64,000 nucleotides of DNA from Cupriavidus metallidurans CH34. Its GTDB lineage: Bacteria; Pseudomonadota; Gammaproteobacteria; Burkholderiales; Burkholderiaceae. Shown in pieces: positions 40,166 to 49,689 of this stretch (the first letter of the stretch is position 1; each line of letters opens with the position of its first letter). The DNA is taken from positions 2,728,001 through 2,792,000 of the forward strand of contig NC_007973.1 in the NCBI RefSeq assembly GCF_000196015.1, given 5' to 3'. The notes under the pieces are model-generated. The model was not told the origin of the DNA. It ran no database searches and saw only the letters and a program-made list of their open reading frames with translations. The position numbers and the translations under genes are program-made.

Positions 40166-40690
40166 CTAGAGCAGCAGGAAGGCGATGTCCCCCACGCCGA
40201 TCTGCGTGAGCGACATGCCCTTGCGGCGCTGGAACAGCACATGCTCGAGCACCCGGTCACGGTGCTCGGCGAACACAGCGGGATCGAACCGCAACGCGGC
40301 GGTGGCGTAGTGCTCCGCCAGCAGTTTGTAGACGCGATGGCGCACCAGCAGCAGTTCGTTGTCGGTTTGCAGGCGCGACATCTCGACGCTGTGCTCATCC
40401 TCGAGCTGCCGCATGCTGACCACCACGCGCGCGTGCATCCCTCGATAGCGATCGATCTCGGCATGAGCGCGGCGCAGTTCGTCGCGCAGCGTCCGCACTT
40501 CCTGCATCAGTTTCAGATTTTGCTGCACGCCTCGCTGAATGCGGGACGCTTCTTCCAGCGCGTGGTCGGCTGCGGCAATCGTGTTCTGCCAGACGCCCTC
40601 TCCCGGATCGCGCCCGGGATCGGACTCCCCCTGCAAATGGCCGAGTCGCGTGGTCGGCCAGGCCGTTACCCCGTCAAGCTCGTTGTTCAT
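40166..40690 (-). CDS. Conserved hypothetical coiled-coil protein
   Basis: 174 aa, start at 40690 (MNNELDGVTAW) favoured by an AAGGGGAG site; the frame is open to 40753. The centre (about 50-120) is a coiled coil rich in Arg/Glu/Leu heptads (LMQEVRTLRDELRRAHAEID). The C-terminus RRKGMSLTQIGVGDIAFLLL is hydrophobic. No signal peptide. Not assigned to a known family. Confidence 0.7.
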   Translation of the reverse strand: MNNELDGVTAWPTTRLGHLQGESDPGRDPGEGVWQNTIAAADHALEEASRIQRGVQQNLKLMQEVRTLRDELRRAHAEIDRYRGMHARVVVSMRQLEDEHSVEMSRLQTDNELLLVRHRVYKLLAEHYATAALRFDPAVFAEHRDRVLEHVLFQRRKGMSLTQIGVGDIAFLLL

Positions 40691-41028
40691 GATGCTCCCC
40701 TTGATCCCATCTACAACCTCGCCAGCCGCCGGCGTATGTTTTGGTGCCGGCATGGTCAGGCCAGATTGGATACTGCCGCGACATTCTGGAGGCGCCTCTT
40801 GTGTATTCCCGGGCGCCCCGTGCGTTTTCAGCGCATACCATCATTCAATTCCCCTATCCCTTGCAGGGCAACCACCGCGTGGGAGGGTAATCGATCACCT
40901 GAAATTACGATGACGCCAGGATTCTCGGCAATTCGTCCCATGGTTTGCAGCCCCGTTTGGGGGTGATCGGGGGCGCGGATTGCATAATATCGAATCCGCG
41001 TGCCGCAACAGTCTCTTTTGATCAATTC

Positions 41029-41358
41029 ATGAACGGATATCTGCTCCTCGCCCTGGCCATCGTTGCCGAAGTCATCGCCACCAGCAGTCTCAAGGCCGCC
41101 GAGAACTTCACGCGCCTGGTCCCCAGCGTCCTGGTGGTGACCGGATACGTAGCGGCGTTCTGGTTACTGATGCAGGTGATGAAAACAGTGCCAGTCGGTG
41201 TGGCCTATGCGATCTGGTGCGGCGCCGGAATCGTGCTGGTGACGCTCATCGCATCGGTGCTCTACCGTCAGGTCCCAGACCTGGCGGCCTGGCTCGGCAT
41301 CGGGCTGATCATTGCCGGCGTGGCGGTGATCCAGCTTTTCTCGAAGATGTCGCATTGA
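41029..41358 (+). CDS. Small multidrug resistance (SMR) efflux protein
   Basis: 109-aa four-helix EmrE/SugE-type protein. The essential membrane Glu is in LAIVAEVIATSSLKAAE (residue 14), then the conserved VPVGVAYAIWCGAGIVL loop and helix. It forms a dual-topology dimer exchanging protons for quaternary ammonium or guanidinium compounds. TSSLKAAENF favours the EmrE/Qac branch. Start at 41029. Confidence 0.92.
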   Translation: MNGYLLLALAIVAEVIATSSLKAAENFTRLVPSVLVVTGYVAAFWLLMQVMKTVPVGVAYAIWCGAGIVLVTLIASVLYRQVPDLAAWLGIGLIIAGVAVIQLFSKMSH

Positions 41359-41385
41359 TTCCGGCAGCACCCTGCCCGGCTGCGC

Positions 41386-41712
41386 TCACCCCTTCGGTGG
41401 CAGCGTACGCAGCAGCCGGTTGACCTGTGCCAGCGTCTCGCATTCGTCAGCCTTGCGCTGCCGGCGCTGCTCGACGATTTCCAGCATGGCGCGGATCTGC
41501 CCATTCTTGGCCTCGCAGGCCTCGCGATTCGGCTCCGCGCACGGGACCTCCAGTTCACCCCGCAAGCTCTCCTGCACGATATTGATCAGCGCCGTGCAGC
41601 CCGATGTATCGGCCAGCGCCGGATCGGACGCCGGTGGCACCGCCAGAGCCGGCATCGCACCCATCAGGACAAGCAGCGGCAACCGGCAAAGATTCGCGCG
41701 GACGGATGACAT
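41386..41712 (-). CDS. Small secreted protein of unknown function
   Basis: 108 aa with an N-terminal signal peptide (CRLPLLVLMGAMPALA-VPPAS) and a mature helical region with three Cys (GCTAL, VPCAEPN, ACEAK, plus ADECETL). Start at 41712 (MSSVRANL) preferred because the upstream extension is polar and not part of a signal peptide. Not recognised; periplasmic by inference. Confidence 0.65.
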   Translation of the reverse strand: MSSVRANLCRLPLLVLMGAMPALAVPPASDPALADTSGCTALINIVQESLRGELEVPCAEPNREACEAKNGQIRAMLEIVEQRRQRKADECETLAQVNRLLRTLPPKG

Positions 41713-41980
41713 GGGTAGGCGGAAGCTGGCCAAATGTGTCCTTGTTTGCGGCGTGAAGCCGACATCATAGCCGGTCGCTGAATCGGCCAATCGGAAATGT
41801 CCACAAGGTAAACGGATCGCGTCGAGAGACGCCACGTTTCGCCCGAACAGAGAAATTCAATTTATTACTATTCAAACACCAACAGCTACACCGGTAGAGT
41901 AATAACTTAACGAGACTGGCTTTGACGCATGACATCGAATGCACCGCGATTGCAGTCACCGTTCCCTTCAATCTCAATAG

Positions 41981-43063
41981 ATGGACCGCGGCGCGGAATC
42001 TCAGTCCCGGTGCGTTTCCATCGGCGACAAGTTATTGCCCATGCTTGAACCTCTCATCAGACATTTTCGGCACACCGGATGGAACCCGACGCGGCCCGGG
42101 CTTATCCGCATCACCCTCCTCGGTGGTTACATCTTCTTGACCCCAATCCAGCCAGTGTCCGCAGGTTCGATCATCTATCCAAGCACCGCAGGGACCCCGT
42201 TCAGCCTGTCATTTGGGACGTCGTTGACGTCTTCGCGAGACCAAGGAGTTGGACGGCAACTGGCAACCGCGTGGCAAAACCCCGGCCTTAGACTTTCCGA
42301 TGTTAGGTGCCCAGTAACGAAAACAACGAGTGTCAGTGGGATTCCAGTGCCAGGAATGCCCAATGCGTACCAGACCAATCTGGCGGGCATAGGTATGCGT
42401 TTTGCAATGACCGACGGCTGGACGGGGGGTTTGGCTGCAGCACCATCGAGGACGACGTTTTCTCCACCGAGTCCAAACGCCGCCGCCGTGGACTACTTCT
42501 CGGCTGAACTCATCGTGACTGGTCCCATCAAGTCCGGCGCATTGACCAGCCTGCCCTCCATGACCGTCCAGTTCTCGGGCAGTTGCTTCGATACAGTCAC
42601 CCGAACCATCACGATCACACCCGGTACGCGAGTCATGGCCAACAGTTGCACCGTCACGACACCGCACGTCGAGGTGCCGCTGCCCCCGGTCAGGCTTGCG
42701 AGCCTGCTGCCGGTCGGCAGAGTAAGCACCGAACGCGCCGACTTCAACATCAGCTTGTCGTGTCCAACCGGTATCGGCATCCATATCACGTTGACGGACG
42801 CAATCCGGCCCGTCAACAGGACAAACGATCTCACGCCGGCGCTTGATTCCACGGCGCGCGGCATTGCGCTTCGACTGTCGAGAGGCGGCACGCCAATCAC
42901 CTTTGGCGCCGATTCCGCTGCACGAGGAAACCCCGGGCAATGGTACGTGGGGCCGTCTGCCGCCACCACCCTTGTGCCCTTGACCGCGCGCTACGTTGCA
43001 ACCGGAACCGTCAGACCCGGCGCTGTCAGAGCGCTGGCAACGTTCACGCTCAGTTATCAATGA
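41981..43063 (+). CDS. Fimbrial subunit/adhesin-like protein (orphan)
   Basis: 360 aa. A hydrophobic segment (RITLLGGYIFLTPIQPVSA) acts as a signal peptide near residues 42-60. The C-terminal third is a type 1 pilin domain: SCTVTTPHVEVPLPPV, a Cys pair, FNISLSCPTG, GIALRLSRGG, VPLTARYVATG and the donor-strand end ALATFTLSYQ. The N-terminal part is lectin/adhesin-like. No usher or chaperone gene is adjacent, unlike normal chaperone-usher operons. The start is uncertain (41981 or 42041). Local GC is lower than in the core genes. Confidence 0.75.
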   Translation: MDRGAESQSRCVSIGDKLLPMLEPLIRHFRHTGWNPTRPGLIRITLLGGYIFLTPIQPVSAGSIIYPSTAGTPFSLSFGTSLTSSRDQGVGRQLATAWQNPGLRLSDVRCPVTKTTSVSGIPVPGMPNAYQTNLAGIGMRFAMTDGWTGGLAAAPSRTTFSPPSPNAAAVDYFSAELIVTGPIKSGALTSLPSMTVQFSGSCFDTVTRTITITPGTRVMANSCTVTTPHVEVPLPPVRLASLLPVGRVSTERADFNISLSCPTGIGIHITLTDAIRPVNRTNDLTPALDSTARGIALRLSRGGTPITFGADSAARGNPGQWYVGPSAATTLVPLTARYVATGTVRPGAVRALATFTLSYQ

Positions 43064-43152
43064 CCGGCGGGCGCGGACACTGGCCAAATTGAAAACAGAC
43101 CATCGTGAAATGGCCTGCCAAAAGGTGGATAGGTAGATCAGCGACGGGCCAA

Positions 43153-43401
43153 TCAGTCGTCTCCCCAACGCCAGCGTGGCGGCTCCCCCTTGATCCAGCA
43201 AACGACAAACAGCGCCAGGCTCAGGATCACCACGAGGAAGACAAAGACAACGGGACGGTGGTCAACGCGGAAGAAGAAGACAGCCAGCGCTAGCAACGCG
43301 AAGTACGCGCCGTAGGCTATCCAACCTTGCCAGCAAGTCGGGAGCCCCCACCCCCAGCCATAGCGCTTGGCGTGAAACCAGTATTCAGGGTCGGTCTGCA
43401 T
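43153..43401 (-). CDS. Small conserved inner-membrane protein
   Basis: 82 aa with the WFHAKRYGWGWGLP ... WQGWIAYG motif, followed by two hydrophobic helices (YFALLALAVFFF and VVFVFLVVILSLALFVV) and a charged tail. The family is widespread in proteobacteria and lacks a known role. Confidence 0.75.
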   Translation of the reverse strand: MQTDPEYWFHAKRYGWGWGLPTCWQGWIAYGAYFALLALAVFFFRVDHRPVVFVFLVVILSLALFVVCWIKGEPPRWRWGDD

Positions 43402-43485
43402 GGTCAGGCTCCGTATACCGCATGGACGTCAGCGCAATGTACCCGCGCATGACTTGATCCTCAACGATACGCCTGCCCCGTGGAC

Positions 43486-43638
43486 CTAACGGGGTGCCGT
43501 CGCAGGAACGACTGTGGTCCCGGGCGGCGGGATGAACGGTATGAATTTGCAGGGCTCGCGCTGTCCCAACGAGCAGTTGGACCCGATCGCGCAGCCGGTG
43601 AGTAGTAGGGCAAAGAATGTACTGGCCAGTGCTTTCAT
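43486..43638 (-). CDS. Short lipoprotein
   Basis: 50 aa: MKALASTFFALLLTGC lipobox, then CSLGQREPCKFIPFIPPP and a Pro/Thr tail. Cys of LTGC would be lipidated. Start at 43638, with GGAAG upstream. Outer- or inner-membrane anchored; role unknown. Confidence 0.6.
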   Translation of the reverse strand: MKALASTFFALLLTGCAIGSNCSLGQREPCKFIPFIPPPGTTVVPATAPR

Positions 43639-44293
43639 CAGTATTCTTCCGAAGAATCTTTGAAGCGTAGCAGCGCATCCGGCCAGTTCTTCGCTACAAC
43701 TGCGAAGCATATGATCTGCCACAACTTTTCATGTTCGGATCGTTCCGGATGCTAGCGCAGACAATCAATGTGCCAAGGCTAAGTGGTCATGACTGGAAAG
43801 CTGACAAGTAGAGAACTGCTGCAAATGGAATGATGATCCCACCGGGGAGTCATAGACACAGCATCAGTCAGCATGGGATGGGCAATGGAACGTGGACAGC
43901 CGGTAACGCCTCACTTCCGACGATAGCCTGCGCACCACCAGCCGCCAAAGCGCGGACAAAATCATTGGCCGAGTGTTATCCAACTTTGCGGCGGCTGCCG
44001 TGATCATCAACCTAGCCTCGTGTTGTCTGCATTGGAAGTGTTGGAGGATCGGCCTGCCTGCCGAGCGGCGAAACGATTGCAGTCATGGAGTTGCAGCGAG
44101 CGCTGCAAGACGGCGCAGTGTCGGCCATGATGCCGACGCGCGGCGCCGGCACAGACCAATATCTCCGCGAGATAAATGTGAGATATGCATCTCATTGCTT
44201 TCACAGAGACCGCGTGAATTGAGGAGAGCACATCCTGCTACAATCGCGCGCGGGTACGCAACTCCGCTAATTTGGCAGACAGGAGAAACAAGA
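43639..44293. other. Low-GC intergenic region before the oxygenase
   Basis: 655 bp, lower in GC than the core genes. No frame has recognisable features and no clear promoter or terminator was found. The oxygenase ribosome site AGGAG is at 44281-44285. Confidence 0.5.
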
Positions 44294-45127
44294 ATGGAAC
44301 AAGCAACGCAAGTTGTCGAACGACCAGCCGACGGCTTCGAGAACATCAAGACTATCGATGTAGCCCGGTTGCTGCGTGAGGAACACTTGCTTACGAACGA
44401 GTTCGCCCAGCAACGCCCGTTCCGCTATATCGTTATCGACAATTTTCTGCACGCAGACCAAGCCGAACGCATCTACAAGTCCTACCCGGCGATTGACGAA
44501 GCTTGGCAGAATGGCAATGACGTACATACCAAGGGTAAGTGGGGCACCCCCGACGTAGAGGGAACCGTGGCAGGCGAGTTCTATCGCGAGGTCAATTCTC
44601 CCGAATTCCGTACCCTCCTCGGCCGCATCACAGGTATTCCGCAGCTTTTGCAGGACCCTGACCTGCAGGGTGCCGGCCTCCATCAGATCCGCGATGGCGG
44701 GTTCCTGAGTGTTCACATCGACTTTAACCGGCTTAGGGGCTCAAACCTCGATCGACGCCTAAACCTGTTGGTTTACATGAACCCGGGCTGGAAGGAAGAG
44801 TGGGGTGGCTGCCTGGAATTGTGGGATATGGAAAAGAAGCAGATGGTCAGCAGCGTCTTGCCGCTTCTAAACCGTTGCGTCATCTTCGAAACGAACGAAA
44901 TTTCGTATCACGGCCATCCAGTTCCCGTGAGCTCTGGCGGCGTCACCCGCAAATCGCTGAGCGTGTATTACTACACCGATGGACGCGATGATGTGGTGGC
45001 TGATAACCATAGCACCATTTATGTCAATACACAGGGAGCGGAAGGCAGTGCCAAGCTGCTGAAGAATGGCATAGCTCATTCGGCTCGGAAGCTGATCAAG
45101 AAACTCGGCGGCGACGGCAACTTCTAA
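44294..45127 (+). CDS. 2-oxoglutarate/Fe(II) oxygenase (prolyl-4-hydroxylase-like)
   Basis: 277-aa double-stranded beta-helix enzyme. Metal ligands: His and Asp of SVHIDFNRL and His of SYHGHP; the Arg of VTRKSLSVYYY would bind 2-oxoglutarate. ATG 44294 follows AGGAG at 8 nt. Similar proteins hydroxylate peptidyl proline, sugars or small molecules; substrate unknown. No partner genes are adjacent. Its base composition is clearly lower in GC than the surrounding core, suggesting transfer. Confidence 0.82.
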   Translation: MEQATQVVERPADGFENIKTIDVARLLREEHLLTNEFAQQRPFRYIVIDNFLHADQAERIYKSYPAIDEAWQNGNDVHTKGKWGTPDVEGTVAGEFYREVNSPEFRTLLGRITGIPQLLQDPDLQGAGLHQIRDGGFLSVHIDFNRLRGSNLDRRLNLLVYMNPGWKEEWGGCLELWDMEKKQMVSSVLPLLNRCVIFETNEISYHGHPVPVSSGGVTRKSLSVYYYTDGRDDVVADNHSTIYVNTQGAEGSAKLLKNGIAHSARKLIKKLGGDGNF

Positions 45128-45420
45128 GGCAAGTCAATTCACCTTGATTTCCAGCAACAAGTCTTGATGTCAGCATAACCGCAGGCGAGGATGGCTTTGT
45201 CCGTCCCGCCCTACCTGAGTATCGGCCTTGTCCACAAGATGGGGCGCCTCCAGCCACCCCATCTACCGTTGGCCACGTCGCGTGGCAGCAACTACGGATA
45301 GTTCATGTACAGCGCCGCAATGGCGCTGACGCTTCCGCTGGTGACGACCTGCCCCGCCTGGAAATACGTAGGGAGCCCCCAACCCAGCCGTGGCCGCCTG
45401 GCACGCGATCAGGACACACG

Positions 45421-45636
45421 CTAGTAGTGCGGGCCGCCCTGCCAGCGATCCCGGTCAGTATCGTTATCCCGGTGATCGCCCCGATCACGATCTCCGTGAT
45501 CGTGATCTCGATCGTAATCAGATCGACCATCTCCGCCGTAATACCCACCGCCTCTGTGATCGCCATGATCGGGGGTAATGACGCACCCACCGAGCAGCGC
45601 CACGGAGGTGACGAGAAGCACAAGAATGGGCTTCAT
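45421..45636 (-). CDS. His/Asp/Arg-rich short lipoprotein
   Basis: 71 aa. The signal and lipobox MKPILVLLVTSVALLGGC are followed by a low-complexity tail of Asp, His, Arg and Gly (DYDRDHDHGDRDRGDHRD). Start at 45636 has AGGAG at 7 nt. The His/Asp repeats could bind divalent metal; nothing more can be said. Confidence 0.7.
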   Translation of the reverse strand: MKPILVLLVTSVALLGGCVITPDHGDHRGGGYYGGDGRSDYDRDHDHGDRDRGDHRDNDTDRDRWQGGPHY

Positions 45637-45949
45637 ATGGCACTCCTGTTCAGCCTTTTCCTTTCTCGAGCATATGCATTGGACTACCGGCACGATGTAG
45701 GAGCGAGGACATTCCGCAGCAAGGCGTTCTCCTACAGCGAGAGACGGCGCGGCGCGAAACGATCGGAAGAAACGATAAAGGGAGAGGCCAGTGCAGACTG
45801 AATGATGGTCCCGCCGACAGGCAAAGGAACCAAACTAGCGCCCCGCAAAGCCAGCACTGGCCTAGAGGGGGTTCGTGGGGTGGGTTGAATTACCCCAGCA
45901 TGTTACCCCACCCCAAACCGGCCTTCTAGATCCCCGGCGATACCTCGCC
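45637..45949. other. Region containing the left island junction
   Basis: 313 bp between the lipoprotein start and the first island gene; host-island boundary at the att repeat 45806-45821. No gene seen. Confidence 0.5.
45806..45821. repeat. Left attachment-site repeat
   Basis: TGGTCCCGCCGACAGG, identical to 58048-58063. The following bases CAAAGGAACC only loosely resemble the tRNA continuation, as expected for the distal att site. Confidence 0.88.
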
Positions 45950-46852
45950 TTAGATCAGGCCAACCTTAGCGGCCACCTTAGTCGCCATCCACGTCCCCTG
46001 AATCCGTACCATCTCCTCCCCATTCGGAGCGGTCTTGGTCTCGAACCCTCGGGACGCCAGCGCCCTGGCACTCGGGGCCACGTTGGACATGTACGCCTCA
46101 ACCAACGGCTTGAATGCTGCCATGCTGTTACCGAACACCTGTTGCTGAACGGCAGTCTGCAAGGCTCCCTTGTTCTCAGGCTGACGGCAGAACGCATAGA
46201 AGTTCTGGAGGTCACCTGAGGGGATGCCGAGGTGGTTCACAACAAAGTTGTCAGCCTGCCCTTGATAGGCATCCACAACGAACTGAGTCCGCTGCGCTGC
46301 TTCGGCTGGCTCCATTCCCGTGTCTAGGGCCACGCCTGCCACCACATCATCTATGGTCATGTCCCCGACAGCAGCGGCGATGCCAATCGAACCTGCCTTC
46401 TGCACGGTGGAGTCGGACATACCGCCCAGCGCACTATTCACGGCGTCAACCACATCAGCGGGCATCGCTCCGGGTTCAACTTGAGTTTCCTCTTCAGTGT
46501 CATCCTGAGGAGTCCCCTTGGATGCCAACTCGAAGCCATCTGTGGTCTCCACCAGGACGCCAGCCTTCACGAGCGTTCCAACCTGAGCGGACATACCATC
46601 GATCACGACCACACTATCCTCCGTGATCTTGCTGGCAGGGTTGCCAAAACTATTCTTGGCAGTGGACCGCCAGTCATCATCACCGTAGGGCGTGAGGTCG
46701 CTAGCAGAGACGGTGCCGTGTGTGGTCGTGGTCGTGGCACCACCACCAGCCCGGAAGGTGATTGATGTGGTCCCACCGACAACCTTAGTGCTGGAATTCT
46801 GGTGGGCCGGGGGTGGCGTCAGGGGAATGGTCGTAACGCTATTGCTCTCAGC
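45950..46852 (-). pseudogene. 310-aa element gene, main part, cut by the Tn552-like transposon
   Basis: The 3' 301 codons of a gene whose first 10 codons lie across the transposon at 50375-50404. Removing the transposon and one copy of the TCAGC duplication restores a frame MTEFYQASPDAESNSVTTIP with AAGGA 6 nt before the ATG. The protein has a Thr/Ser-rich N-terminus (AGGGATTTTTHG) and an acidic centre. A helical C-terminal part follows (NFYAFCRQPENKGALQTAVQ ... MAAFKPLVEAYMSN). No family recognised; it looks like a phage structural or assembly protein in composition only. A hybrid frame now runs into transposon DNA to 46927, but has no known start signal. Confidence 0.85.
46848..46852. repeat. 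Target-site duplication, left copy
   Basis: TCAGC immediately left of the transposon; identical to 50370-50374. Confidence 0.85.
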
Positions 46853-47004
46853 TGTGCGTGAGCACGAGATTCGATGGATGCGCGAGCACGGTAATTGATG
46901 GTCGGCTGCGGCACCGTCCATCACCAATGTTGCGTGCCGTCGGGCAACGCTGATGGACGTGGCGATCTATCGCGGTGGACCGGATGCGGAGCAGCGGCAC
47001 TGAT

Positions 47005-47035
47005 GTAACAAGGGGCCCGGCGGGCCCCTTGTTAC
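47005..47035. terminator. Strong bidirectional hairpin at the end of the transposon operon
   Basis: GTAACAAGGGGCCC, loop GGC, GGGCCCCTTGTTAC: a perfect 14-bp stem 5 bp beyond the last transposon gene stop (47040). It should stop transcription of the transposon genes before the interrupted host-element gene. Confidence 0.8.
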
Positions 47036-47039
47036 TGGA

Positions 47040-47255
47040 TCAGAAGTCGTTATCTGCGAGATCGCCAAGGCCATCAGGATGCTCCTGCCGATCTTCGGCC
47101 AGCCACTGGGCCAAGGCCAATTGATAGTGAGCATGCAGACGGTCGCGCAGATCGTCGAGCAATTCGATCACAGCCCAGGCCTGCGCGGGCGTCCAGTTGG
47201 CATCAATGAGCAGGGGCAGCCCCTGGGCGATGCCGGATGGCTGGTGGAAGGTCAT
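47040..47255 (-). CDS. Small accessory protein of the Tn552-like transposon
   Basis: 71 aa, start at 47255 (MTFHQPSGIAQGLPLLIDAN). One helical domain WTPAQAWAVIELLDDLRDRL and an acidic tail. Last gene of the transposon operon, 53 bp after the ATPase. Not recognised; perhaps an analogue of small TniQ-like or regulatory factors, but sequence gives no proof. Confidence 0.6.
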   Translation of the reverse strand: MTFHQPSGIAQGLPLLIDANWTPAQAWAVIELLDDLRDRLHAHYQLALAQWLAEDRQEHPDGLGDLADNDF

Positions 47256-47308
47256 GGTGATGTCGTCGTTGTGTTGATGGACGTGGCGGCGATGGCCAAC
47301 GGCGCCAC

Positions 47309-48142
47309 TCACCGCCTGGCGCGGCGGTTCAGGGTTGCGCTGTAGGTTTCCAGATAGAGCTTCTCGTCGATCTGCGGTAGCTCCCGCTGCGCGGCCTGGG
47401 CCAGAAGCTCGCCCGCCAGGTTCATCAGGATGCGGTAATTGCCGGCGGCGTGCTCACACAGGGTCTGGCGCAATGGCATGGTCATCAGGGTGGCGTTGCC
47501 GGCGGCGGCCAGCAAGTGGTCCAGGCAGGCCTGCAGCTCGTCGATGCTCGCACTCTCCAGCGCCAGACGGCAGCGGATGCGGCTGCCCAGCGGGATCAGG
47601 TCCTCGCGGCTGAACTTCTCCGGCAGGCGAGCGTCGCCGGCAAGCACCACGCACAGCAGCAATTGCGAGTCGAAGCGTGCCTGTGCGAGCAGGCGCAGTT
47701 CCGAGAGGGCTGGCACCGCCATCTCCTGGGCTTCATCGATGAGCAGCACGCAGCGGCGGCGGCTGGCCTCCATGTGGGTGAGCCAGCGCTCGCGCAGCGC
47801 CTTGAAGCCGCCCCAGCGATTGTGGGGCTTGAGCGGTACGGTAAAGATGTCGCTGAGCTCGCGATAGAAGTCCGCCAGATTGCTCTGTGGGTGAGCGATC
47901 GAGCCGACCATCAGATCGGGGACGCGCATGAGGCGCTGATGGAGCAGGCGCAGCGTGACGCTCTTGCCGCAACCGGGGTCGCCATGCACCATGGCGAAGC
48001 CGCCTTCGCGGGCCATACCGTTCTCAATGCGCCAGCAGAAGTGATCGAGCTTGGGTGGCACGAACACGGCCTCGACGGGGATGTCCTGGGCGAAGGGGTT
48101 GAACTTCAGACCGTACAAGGCCAGCAGGTTGGGTTGATTCAT
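47309..48142 (-). CDS. AAA ATPase of transposition (ExeA/TniB-like)
   Basis: 277 aa. Begins YGLKFNPFAQDIP as in ExeA-like ATPases; Walker A HGDPGCGKSVTLRLL, Walker B CVLLIDEAQEM and sensor region GDARLPEKF. It chooses targets and activates the transposase, like Tn552 p271, TniB or MuB. Its ATG overlaps the transposase stop by 4 bp (ATGA), so the two are translationally coupled. Confidence 0.9.
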   Translation of the reverse strand: MNQPNLLALYGLKFNPFAQDIPVEAVFVPPKLDHFCWRIENGMAREGGFAMVHGDPGCGKSVTLRLLHQRLMRVPDLMVGSIAHPQSNLADFYRELSDIFTVPLKPHNRWGGFKALRERWLTHMEASRRRCVLLIDEAQEMAVPALSELRLLAQARFDSQLLLCVVLAGDARLPEKFSREDLIPLGSRIRCRLALESASIDELQACLDHLLAAAGNATLMTMPLRQTLCEHAAGNYRILMNLAGELLAQAAQRELPQIDEKLYLETYSATLNRRARR

Positions 48143-49578
48143 AGCTTGGTGGGTGCGGGTGGGAGATAGGCCGGCGGCAGGCCGGTGGCGGCGTGTTCGG
48201 CGAGCAACTGACGCAGCAGCGGCGCAGTGCCAGCCTGCGCGGGTTCCTCGTTAGCAGGCGAGGCACCCTTGGCCGTGAGATGCGCGCGCCGTGCGTCGGC
48301 ATTGGCAGACTTGTCCAGCGGGAACACGGCGGCCAGGATCGCGCCGATGCGCGCATCGATCAGGTCGACTTGGGAGAGATCCCAGCGCGCGTAGCTCAGG
48401 CAGACTTGCTCGAGGTGGCGGTAAGCGCCGGGGATCTCGAAGCGCACGCCGTCCAACGTGAAGGTGCCGTCGGTTCTGCGCTGGCGGCGATGCTGGCGGA
48501 TACGGAAGGCCCGGCGCAAGGCCAGCGCCTCGGGACTGGGGCGCGAGACGTCGGCACAGGACAGGTAGCGCTGCAGAGGCGTCGCCTCGAGTTCGGCGTG
48601 TTCCTTGTGGTGGTATTCCTGCTCGACCCAGGCCTGCGTGGCGAGGTTCAATTGCTCCAGGGTGAGGTGCGACTCACCTTCGAGCATGGCCATCAGCCGG
48701 GACTCGAGCTGTCCCCAGAAGCGTTCCTGCTTGGCATTCTGGTATGGGCTGTAGGGCAAGGTAGTCTGGTGCAGGATGCCCAGACTGGCCAGCCCCTCGA
48801 CGAACTCGTCGGCCATCATGGCTGCGCCGTTATCGGTCATGATGGCCCGCGGCAGCCCTCGCTTCATGATCGCCTGCGAGACGCCGTGCACCAGCGAGGC
48901 AGTGGTCTCGTCGAGGAACCACTGCAGGTGGCAGACCAGCCGCGAATGGTCGTCCATAATGCAGAGCAGCAGCGGCTTGTGCCACTGCCCATCGGGGGTG
49001 AGCACCTTGCGCGAACCATGGTGGAAGTCCAGGTGCCAGAGCGCGGCCACGTGGTCGACCTCGTAGCTACGCACCTCGCGTGCCTCGCGGCGAGCCGCAG
49101 CAGCGATGGCCCCATCCGTGCTCGAGCGCGGGGTTGGCTTGCGCACCAGACCCTGCGCCTTCAGATACCGGCACACCGTGGTGTAGGACGGCAGCGTGTC
49201 CGGGCCATCCTTGGTCGCGACGCGCAGGTTGTCGTAATGCAACTGCATGGTCCAGCCGGGGTGCTGACGGTACTGCTCGACCAGCGCTTCGATGATGGCT
49301 GGGCTCAGACTGACGAAGTGGCCGCAATCGTCGCGCAGTCGGTTCTTGAGTTGATCGACCGGATCCTGGACGTGACGGGCCCGGTAATACCAGCGTTCGA
49401 TGGAAGACGCGCCGAACTGAACGTCGGCGCCGGTGATGGGGTGCCGCCAGACCTTGGCGGCCAGTGCCTGGAACGCTTGCTGCAATTCTCCTTTGGCAGG
49501 CGGCGAAGCCAGCAAAGGGCCAATGACCGAGAAGCGCAAGCGCGCCCATCGGTTGCGATGATCAATCGATAGTGACAT
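48139..49578 (-). CDS. DDE transposase, retroviral integrase fold (Tn552/Mu-like)
   Basis: 479 aa. N-terminal helical DNA-binding part, then the rve catalytic core: Asp in ALWHLDFHHGS, Asp in IMTDNGAAMMA and Glu in QNAKQERFWG, with exactly 35 residues between the last two. A beta-barrel-like domain (DGTFTLDGVRFEIPGAYR) and a basic/Pro-rich tail for ATPase contact follow. Start ATG 49578 has GGAG 5 nt upstream. Intact, so the transposon may be active. Confidence 0.92.
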   Translation of the reverse strand: MSLSIDHRNRWARLRFSVIGPLLASPPAKGELQQAFQALAAKVWRHPITGADVQFGASSIERWYYRARHVQDPVDQLKNRLRDDCGHFVSLSPAIIEALVEQYRQHPGWTMQLHYDNLRVATKDGPDTLPSYTTVCRYLKAQGLVRKPTPRSSTDGAIAAAARREAREVRSYEVDHVAALWHLDFHHGSRKVLTPDGQWHKPLLLCIMDDHSRLVCHLQWFLDETTASLVHGVSQAIMKRGLPRAIMTDNGAAMMADEFVEGLASLGILHQTTLPYSPYQNAKQERFWGQLESRLMAMLEGESHLTLEQLNLATQAWVEQEYHHKEHAELEATPLQRYLSCADVSRPSPEALALRRAFRIRQHRRQRRTDGTFTLDGVRFEIPGAYRHLEQVCLSYARWDLSQVDLIDARIGAILAAVFPLDKSANADARRAHLTAKGASPANEEPAQAGTAPLLRQLLAEHAATGLPPAYLPPAPTKL

Positions 49579-49689
49579 GACTCTCCGTTGGGGGGATAAC
49601 GGGAGCAGGCTACGGGCAGTGCGGGTGACCCGCCATCGACATGTTCTGCGGGAGATTCCCCTATCTGGCGCATCCCTCAGCCAGCGTGG

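Noticed and set aside
45303..45623. Leftward frame rich in Ile/Thr opposite and overlapping the His/Asp lipoprotein
   Set aside because: A frame-shifted reading of the low-complexity GAT/GAC repeats of the lipoprotein gene.
45950..46927. Treating the hybrid 325-codon frame as an intact gene
   Set aside because: Its first 24 codons are transposon-end DNA; the original start lies beyond the transposon at 50404.
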